Assembly (NCBI RefSeq): GCF_964355755.1
Contig: NC_092676.1
Location: 30,081,871 to 30,145,870 of the forward strand
Source: Antedon mediterranea
Lineage: Eukaryota; Echinodermata; Crinoidea; Comatulida; Antedonidae
DNA: 64,000 bases
Reading direction: 5' to 3'
Of the stretch, positions 1-8,700 are shown piece after piece. Position 1 is the first letter of the stretch, and each line of letters begins with the position of its first letter. Below the pieces are notes generated by a model. It worked only from the letters and a program-made list of their open reading frames with translations. It had not been told where the DNA came from and did not search any database. Made by a program: the position numbers and the translations under genes.

Positions 1-364
1 ACTATTAAATACCTCTTGGGTAGGGTCGGCAAAAAATGTTTCTGGTTCAAAGACCATTGTAACAGTTACTAATTTCACAAACAAATGTTTGAAAATAAAA
101 CAAATTTAACTAGGTATAAAACTATAAACCTATCGATTTAAGTTAGAGTTAAATTTAAAGTTTTTCCCGGATGACCCCCCACTTTCTGTTACATGCAAGG
201 CACAAACAGAAGATAGGCAATACAATGGATAAGTTTTATACTCTAAACTACGTTTTATTCTTCAAACAGAAAAGCAAAAGATAACAAAATCAATTAAAAT
301 GATTATAAAGATAAAGATTAATTAACAATATAAAATAATTATCAAAGTATAAGATGGTGGTAAC

Positions 365-1009
365 TATGATCTTAATGCTGAGAGTTGTTTGAGACTTCAA
401 CATTCTGAGGTCCTTGCTAATTTGGATGCTAAGTTTGTTCATTTAACAGATGCTGAAAGGATAGAACTAACAAAATTGGTGCTTGGACATAACAGTTCAT
501 TTCCTGATGTACCTGTACAAATCAATAATGATGATGATGCTAAGCTGCTTAAAGAACATCCTTATCATCTTAAAATAATACAGCAGAACTATCTAAAACA
601 AGAGATGTATATGCTCCAAACCGATATTATAGAACCAAGTTTTAGTCAGTGGAGTTCACCATGTGTGCTGGTTTTAAAGCCTGATGGTTCTTACCGATTA
701 TGTACAGACTTTCGAAAGGTCAATGTAGTTCCAAAGGCGGATTCATACCCATTGACACGCATTAATGATTGTCTCTACAAATTGGGCAAATTTGATCTAC
801 TCAAAGGATATTGGCAAGTTTCTCTCATCGAACGTGTGAAGGAGATATCAGCCTTTGTCACCAATGACGGACTCTACCAATACAAGCGAATGCCGTTGGG
901 AATGCGGAATGCACCAGCCACGTTTCAACGCCTCCTGAATAGTGTGATTGCAGACATCAATGGCTGCGAGGGCTACATAGATGATGTTATTGTCTACAGT
1001 GATACTTAG
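365..1009 (+). pseudogene. Ty3/gypsy reverse transcriptase fragment
   Basis: The frame carries the fingers and palm of a Ty3/gypsy reverse transcriptase: SSPCVLVLKPDGSYRLCTDF, then LTRINDCLYKLGKFDLLKGYWQ, the MPLGMRNAPATFQ motif and the YIDDVIVYSD catalytic box. A stop follows at 1007-1009, and a short continuation (about 1010-1100) resembles the next part of the same protein before homology stops. There is no upstream ATG; the frame is open into the inverted LTR piece. It is a relic with no visible host function. Confidence 0.85.
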
Positions 1010-1225
1010 CAAGATCATGTTGAGAACATTTTTCAAGGAGCTTTAAAAAATAAACAATTAACAAAATGTGAATTCAGCAGAGGAACTGTGAACTTGATAT
1101 TATAATGTTGTACACAGGTGTTTTTAAAGAATAAAATATTGTTCTGTGATTTTATATACAATTATTACATTTTACTGTAATGTATATAAAAAGTTTGTAT
1201 GCAAACTTTTCTTTAAGGAGGGGTG

Positions 1226-1905
1226 TGTTAGGAGATACATTTATACTATTATATTATTATCACTTTACCATAGTATTGTACTGTATATATTATATTGGTT
1301 GTAGACTAGACCAAAGTTCAGTAACCAGGTTGTTAGTAATTGTACCTATGAGATTGCTCATAACTCAAGTTGTCAGAGACACTTGTTTGATATTCCATAT
1401 AAGGAAATTGTTACAACAACTTCATACTAAGATGATGATGTCATTTGAATTTCATCTTAAAACCAATTTCATCATCTTTAAGTTATTTGATGAGATCATT
1501 ATGATCACCCCACATATCCTGCATAAGAATATAAATAGTGGTACATTAACCATATTTAATCAGTCCTAATACGAATACTGACATAGCTAAACTAAATGCT
1601 GTTAAAGTCTATTGAAGTATCTAGAAGTCTGTTTGACTGTTTTGAACAACTGAAGTAAAGCTTTATATTAGCCTTGGGCTCAGCTATATTTGTAAGTCTT
1701 GAATTTCTTTATGTATTTTGATTGTGTGTTACCACCATCTTATACTTTGATAATTATTTTATATTGTTAATTAATCTTTATCTTTATAATCATTTTAATT
1801 GATTTTGTTATCTTTTGCTTTTCTGTTTGAAGAATAAAACGTAGTTTAGAGTATAAAACTTATCCATTGTATTGCCTATCTTCTGTTTGTGCCTTGCATG
1901 TAACA
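1226..1905 (+). repeat. 3' LTR (680 bp)
   Basis: The repeat starts TGTTAGGAGATAC directly after the tract AAGGAGGGG, a typical polypurine primer, and ends TGCATGTAACA, giving the usual TG...CA ends. The last 178 bases are found inverted at 187-364. No direct second LTR is present in the window. Confidence 0.75.
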
Positions 1906-1984
1906 ATACCGATATATCTTATTACATTTGTAATACGGGATCCATAATTCAGTACTACTACAATGTTTTGTTTGTTTTTTTTAG

Positions 1985-2784
1985 TTGGAAACCTTCCATT
2001 CAGCGATAAGCTGTATTACATCCTACCAGACATTGTACCGTTATCCAACGCTTCTGCACTGTGTAAAGATCTTGACGCCGATCTTCCAGTTATTAAGACA
2101 CAACAGGAAAATGAGGCGTTTCGTTCGATTGGACTTTCGTTTTGGTTGGCGTTAAACGATAACGATACAGAAGAGGAGTTTGTGTGGTCAACACGTATAG
2201 ATGGAGATCAACAATTACGTAAGCGTTGGTTTTGATTACTTAACGCAACGCAAAGTGATTCGATCAATCTCAAACGATGGATTATTCGAACAGTCGCGTG
2301 TGATTGGTCAGCTCGTTTTGCGTTGCGTCTACGTCCTTGTGTTACGTCCTAGTGGGAACCAAGCTTTAGGCGCAATGCAAGAACGTAGGCGCAACGCAAG
2401 CGAATTGACCAATCACAAGCGAAATTATGTTCACGTCACCGTCCTGCGCGTCCTAGTGAGAACCAAGGAAGAGTTAAACTCTCTTACCTGGTGGGAACCA
2501 AGTTTTAGAAGACACAGTTTTTCGTGCGTGTAATGGTTTTTTCCATGAGATTTTTTTTTATGCTTAAGTGCTGTTCGTATTGCTAGACCGTGTGTATAGG
2601 CTTTGGACATAGAGTAGCCTAACTTGATAATTTAGAATTAAAGAAATGATTATTCTTTATTCAGTGGGATGGAACTTGCTACCAGTTTCCGGTAATGGTA
2701 TAGATAGAGACTGTACGGCGTATGTTGATGGACACTGGGAAATTGTCAATTGTGATGAACAATATACGGTATTTTGTGAAAAGG
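1985..2784 (+). other. Gene A CTLD (two exons), non-EPN type
   Basis: Exons 1985-2218 and 2665-2784 encode a C-type lectin-like fold: an N-terminal Cys after NASALCKDLDADLPVIKT, the core SFWLALND (WIGL-like), and the closing half with CTAYVDGHWE, a Cys and YTVFCEK. The loop that would hold EPN or QPD reads WNLLPVSGNGID, so classical calcium-dependent sugar binding is not predicted. The domain exon pair is phase 1 at both outer borders. Confidence 0.85.
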
Positions 2785-5700
2785 GTGAGTTAAAGTTTTA
2801 GTACTATGCCAACAAATGACTGTAAACAAGAAAGGCCAATGCAGACAGCGTCGTACGACGACGAGGATTAAAGATGTTTAAAGTTCTCCGAACGACCTAA
2901 AAACTACGCCCGACGCTATCTGAAGACGACTCGTCTCGTCGGAATTCAACTCAGACAGCACCGACGAGTCTAGTCAAAACGTTTCTTTCGTACCTCGTCG
3001 CATGACGCTGTCTGAGATGCCTTAATACGATAACTTCAAAACATCTTTGTTTTATTGAGGTACATGCACTCTAGGCTATAAATACTCTTTTGAATCAAAA
3101 GTCAAATAGTAGTTTCCCGTAAAGGCCAATTTACACAGACGAGCGGTAACGGTAAGCGGAAATCCGCGTAGCTTGTCCCACGTAGAATCTGTATCTATCC
3201 TGAGCGGAAACCGCCCGTCCGCTCTGCGTTGTGTGTAAATGGTCATAAGGAATAACATAGATTTTGTATTTGTGACGTTACCGCTAAATTGGCCTGTACA
3301 TTTCTCTTGATGTTTCGAATACACCGTATCTTAATTTTTTTACTTTCTTTATATTGTTAATACAAATATTTTATCTTACGTCATTTGAACACCAGCGGTC
3401 TGTCGTAGTTTCCTTGGGATGGAAGATAGCACGATACCGGATGAAAATATCTTGGTATCTAGTAACCCTGAACAAGCCATTCATAGTAGGCTACACAAAA
3501 GCGATGTAGGTTGGCGTGGTGCCAACTCTTCTTCGCAGGAGTGGATTCAAGCTGATCTTGGCGCTGAGAAACTTGTCACCGGGACGATTCTACAAGGTTG
3601 TGACAACATGGAGTGGGTGACCAGTTACCATGTCAACCACAGTTCAGATGGTGTTCACTTTGAATATGCGATGAACGAACGAAATGCAAAACTAAGTATT
3701 CTGGTAAAATCTTATGTAGATGATATGTGATATTATATAACACCTATATAAATTCCTGTCATTTGATTGGACGAATGTGGGTCACATGGCGTGCAATAGT
3801 ACGCACTATTCAACGATCGTTAAATAGTACTTTTTGAAACATTTTTGTGTACGAAAAAAAACCGTCTAGATGTTATATAAAACAAATAATAAATGTTTTG
3901 TATTCGTGTAATGGTACAAATAATGGCACTTGGTGAATGATGAAAGGTTATATCAACTCGGCTTTGCCTCGTTGATATAACCTTTCATCATTCACCTCGT
4001 GCCATTATTTGTACCATTGCACTCATAAACATTCATTATTTGTATACTAATGTATTATTGTTTTATGCATCTATTAAAAAAAAAGTAGGCCTTGCGCGTG
4101 GTTCCCACTAGAGACGCGTCACAACGATGTACGCGCAACGCAACAGAGTTGACCAATGACAAGCCACTGTTCGAATAATCCATCGCTTGTGATTGGTCAA
4201 ATCAATTACGTTGCGTTACGTCCTCGCGTTGCGTCGGTAGTGGAAAAATGAAATGCGAGCAACGTGAATACTGTAGTTTAATGCTGATTTTGATTATTGA
4301 ACTCTTAATCAAATTGACCCATTGTGGTTTCCTGTTGGGTGAGAAAAAGCAATGAAAAAAATAGATTAATAAATACTGTAATATTTTACGGTTTAAATTG
4401 TTTAAAGTTTGATGGAAATGTTGATCGTAACACGCCGGTGACGAATCTGTTTTATTACTCGGTCGTTGCTCGTTTTATACGTATAATTGCTGTGGACTGG
4501 CAGACTCAAGTCTGTATTCGATTTGAACTTATTGGATGCAAAGGTAAGTTGTTATAATAATCAAAATAATGACTGTGTATCTAATTGCGAAGAAGAATAT
4601 TAAAAAATCCTGGATCATAGTAATTTAATTACTTAAACGTAATACGGTACGTTAATTTATTTTATAAATATATTTGCTTTGCTAATACAATATTAGAAAT
4701 GGATTACTGTAGTTACTACTCGCCTTGTGAAAATGGTGCTGAGTGTGTTAATATGGAAAACACTTACAACTGTACCTGTCTGGATGGCAATTATGGGAGA
4801 AATTGTGAAATTGGTAAAAACAATCTTATTTGCATGTGCCAATTAAACTATTATTAAAAACCAACAAAAAAAAAAATAGAATTTAAATAGAAATCGACTT
4901 TTTGTTGTGCGTTATAAAGTAATATTGTGCTTTCATTTATTTTGTTTTGGTAGTTGAGTCTACGACCACGTCTTTGACCACAGGTCAGTCTACGACCACG
5001 TATTTGACCACAGGTCAGTCTATGACCACGTCTTTGACCACAGGTCAGTCAACGACCACGTCTTTGAACACAGGTGAGTCTATGACCACGTCTTTGACCA
5101 CAGGTCAGTCTACGACCACGTCTTTGATCACAGGTCAGTCTACGACCACGTCTTTGACCACACGATTCTAAGAAGTGTACAGCCTTTGAGTTTTTCCTTT
5201 GTGTGTACAAACCCAATTAGGAAAACCCCAATTTTCAGTGGAAAGATTTTAATTGATAACCTTTTAATAATTTTGTAGTATCATAACAATTACCACACCA
5301 AACATTATTTTATTATAGGCCCATTTTCTTTGAATATTACTATACAACTTTCTTTTATATTTTAGATGAACTAGAAGATCGTTCTACGTTATCGGTACGA
5401 ATACCCTACATAATATTATTATAATATCGGGTGCTGTATATTGAGCTGGGGTCCCATTAGGCATTTGAAATCAGCACTTCTGACTCTTATGGCAGCCCCT
5501 GCATCTAGTAGTAGTATCTGCCTCAGACGTATTGGCCCATGCCTTTCCTCTAGTCAAGATGTGCACTGGACGAGAGAAGCCCTTGATCAATATTGGGACC
5601 AACCAAGGTGCTTTAAACAGTACATCCATCATTCAGATAAATGTAAAACTAATTAGCATTGTCATTCGTGACCGACGTCGGCCATACACACACTGTAATG

Positions 5701-8700
5701 CCAATGTCATATTCTTTGTTTATAGTGGTCTACTAGTGACTACACTTTCGTGTACATACCAAACGAGGTAGTTAGGATGTTTTCTGCGAAGGCAGCCCAA
5801 TTACAAAGTCTTCACAGTTTGGATCAAATGCTGGTGCAAGTGAAACACAACGCAACATACGAAAATATCTTCAATTTTGTGAAAGTATGATATTTAAACA
5901 ATTATATTAAGAAAACAATATAATAGTATAACAAAATAGAAAACAAATATTGTTAATTTTTATCTCCCAAATATCTATTGGACACTATAGGAAACAATTT
6001 TTTACTCGTTATCCGGAAATAGATATCTGTCTTTTCGTAATATTTTGCCAAATGCTAAATAAATAGATGTTTGTCCAATGAAGAACACGCAATTACATTA
6101 GGCCTATATTTAGATTTGGTGTGTTTGTAAACTCTCGAAATGACTTTCGTTTTTTACTTTAGAGTAAGGTCTCTACGAATGCTTTATCATTATTCAATTA
6201 TAAACTAACAGATATTAACTTGATTATAATGTTTCATTATGTTCTTATATTTCTATTATTTGATTTTTATAGAATGTTTTGACTGTTACGTCGACGTTTT
6301 TGCCATCTATCAAGGTAAGCATTAACCTGTGCAGTGGCACACTTAAGCTCTGTCTACACTATCAAACTAGTTTGACAATAAAAAGTGTGATGTGCCCAAA
6401 TATGGTAGTGATATGCCCAAATATGGTAGTGATATGACATCATCATGTCCATACATGGGCACATCACATTTTGTTGTCACATAAAGTTTGATAGTGTAGA
6501 CAGATCTTAACATTACATATTTCGTGAGTGATTGTTTTGATTGTATTGTGGGTTTTCTAATTGAATGGTTGCATTATATTACAACCCTTAATTCATTATT
6601 ACAAAATCTGTAAATTGTCTACAGTCTGCAAAGTTAATTTCTGATTTGTGCCATGTCTAAAGCTCTGTCTACACTATCAAACTTTATGTAACAAACAAGT
6701 ATGATGTGCCCATATGGACATGATGATGTCGAATCACTACTATACTTGGACATTTCTACTGATGTAATTCCGTGTCCGTGTTTTTTTGTTTGTTTTCTTT
6801 TAGAAAGAAGACGATAAGTTTAAAATAGTTTCAATGAATGAGGTTTTATATAAAATCGCAGCTTCGCTTTTGCCTGAAGATGATATAATTGAGATCGACT
6901 CTGAGTACCAATGTACGTACATCTATATACTTAATAATGATAATATTTATCTGTAAGAACAGGCCCAAATAAAGTGTGCACTTAATATATCAAAGCAACC
7001 ATTTTTTAATTTAAGCAATCTTAACACAATATAACAGAAGAACACATAGTTTATTACAATTTACATTGACATGTTCTCGTTTTTTTCAGTTGTGAATATC
7101 AGAAAGATGTCATCGTCCTCATCATACGATGTTGAATTAGACTTAGACAGAGTGAATGAAGGGGAAGGATGTAGTGTTTCGATGTCTATTTCACTATCAC
7201 TGATTCCGGGTTAGTACAGCTTAGGGTATACCTTAACAATTAAGCACGTGCTTTAATGCGCTTTGAGCACTCTTGAGTGGTATGTACGGTATAAAAATCC
7301 TGTTATTATTTTTATTATTAACTGTATCTATTTTACCAATCTAAAATGAAGAAATCACTCTTTAATATTCTTTAGATGACTTTTTAATTCTCGTCATTTT
7401 CTATCAAAACCGGCCATTGTTTTATGGGACAACTGACTTAGAGTAAGTAATAACTTAAAATGAACTTGTAAAAAGTAGTATTGGACTACACACTAATACC
7501 TGCCTATCATACTGTATGTTCCTCGCTTATTCTTGGCTCTATCTATTTTACACTATCAAACTTTCTATGAAAAAATGTATATCCATATATGGACATGATG
7601 CTGTATTTGAGCATATCACCACCATAATTTGAGCACATCACACTTTTTTTTGTCAAACTTGATAGTATAGACAAAGTTTACACATGATACTTTAAAAATG
7701 TTTTGTTCAAGGTTTGTGAGTAAAGAAAAGTTCATTGGTTCAGGAGTAGTTACCATCAGCTTGTTCAATTCATTACTAAACAAGATACCGCTCCCTGTTA
7801 ATATTACCATGAGACATCTAAAGGTATTTTTCTTTTAAAGGAAATATTCTCTAAAGCTCTGTCTACACTATCATCTGTATGTGGCAAAAAATGTGATCTG
7901 CCCATATATTGATATGATGATGTCATATCACTACCATATTTGGGCATATCACTACCATATTTGGGCACATCACACTTTTTGTCAAACTAGGTTGATAGTG
8001 TAGACAGAGCTTTATGTATTGTTTTCAATTGTGTTTTTAATCACATTATTTTAAGTTTAAGTCATAACAACTATAAATGTATTGGATATGTTTTGCAGAA
8101 TGTAACTGAACGAATATTAGCAGATGACTTAATAACGGAATGCGTTTTTTGGAATGTTACATACAAGTAAGTGTATTGTTAGTTAGCCAAGTAAAGTGAC
8201 TTTACATAACTTGACATGACGTGACTTAACTAGACGTGACGTGGCTTGACTAGACGTCCGACTTGACGTGACTTGACTTGAAGTGACTTGACTTGAAGTG
8301 ACTTGACTTGAAGTGACTTGACTTGAGTAGACGTGGGAATTGACACGACATGACTAGACGTGACTTAACTTGATTGACTTGACGTGACTTGACTAGACGT
8401 TCGAAGTGACGTGACTAGACGTGGCTTGACGTAGAACTTGACTAGACGTGATTTTTGACTATAGACTTGACGTGAGACGTGTGACTTGACTAGTAAACAA
8501 CAGTTTACTAATAATATACGATAATGTGGTCCCATAATACAAACATTAATGTACTCACTGTATGTGTATTATTCTGTCATAGAGAGTGGTTTGATAATGA
8601 TTGTAAACATTAATGTACTCCCTGTATGTGTATTATTCTGTCATAGAAAGTGGTTTGATAATGATTGTAAACATTAATGTACTCCCTGTATGTGTATTAT

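Larger units (their letters stand above)
187..1905 (+). mobile_element. Rearranged, truncated Ty3/gypsy-type LTR retrotransposon
   Basis: A 3' LTR (1226-1905) follows a purine-rich tract and a fragment of pol. At the left end there is no direct 5' LTR. Instead, 187-364 is an apparently perfect reverse complement of the last 178 bases of the LTR (1728-1905). The reading frame of pol runs open to the junction at about 364, so gag and the start of pol were lost there. The sequence after the reverse transcriptase is also missing. No target-site duplication is obvious. The element lies just upstream of an exon of gene A, inside its intron. It is dead, since integrase, RNase H and gag are not present. 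Confidence 0.8.
5366..8166 (+). other. Gene A stalk and GAIN domain exons
   Basis: Eight short exons (5366-5394, 5726-5884, 6273-6314, 6804-6912, 7090-7209, 7376-7442, 7712-7823, 8099-8166) with matching phases encode the region before the GPS. Recognisable pieces are MNEVLYKIAASLLP, GCSVSMSISLSLIP, FLILVIFYQNRPLF, SGVVTISLFNSLLN and the start of the GPS, ECVFWN. Helical then beta-rich order fits GAIN subdomains A and B, but primary sequence conservation there is low. The introns are crowded with palindromic transposons. Confidence 0.7.
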
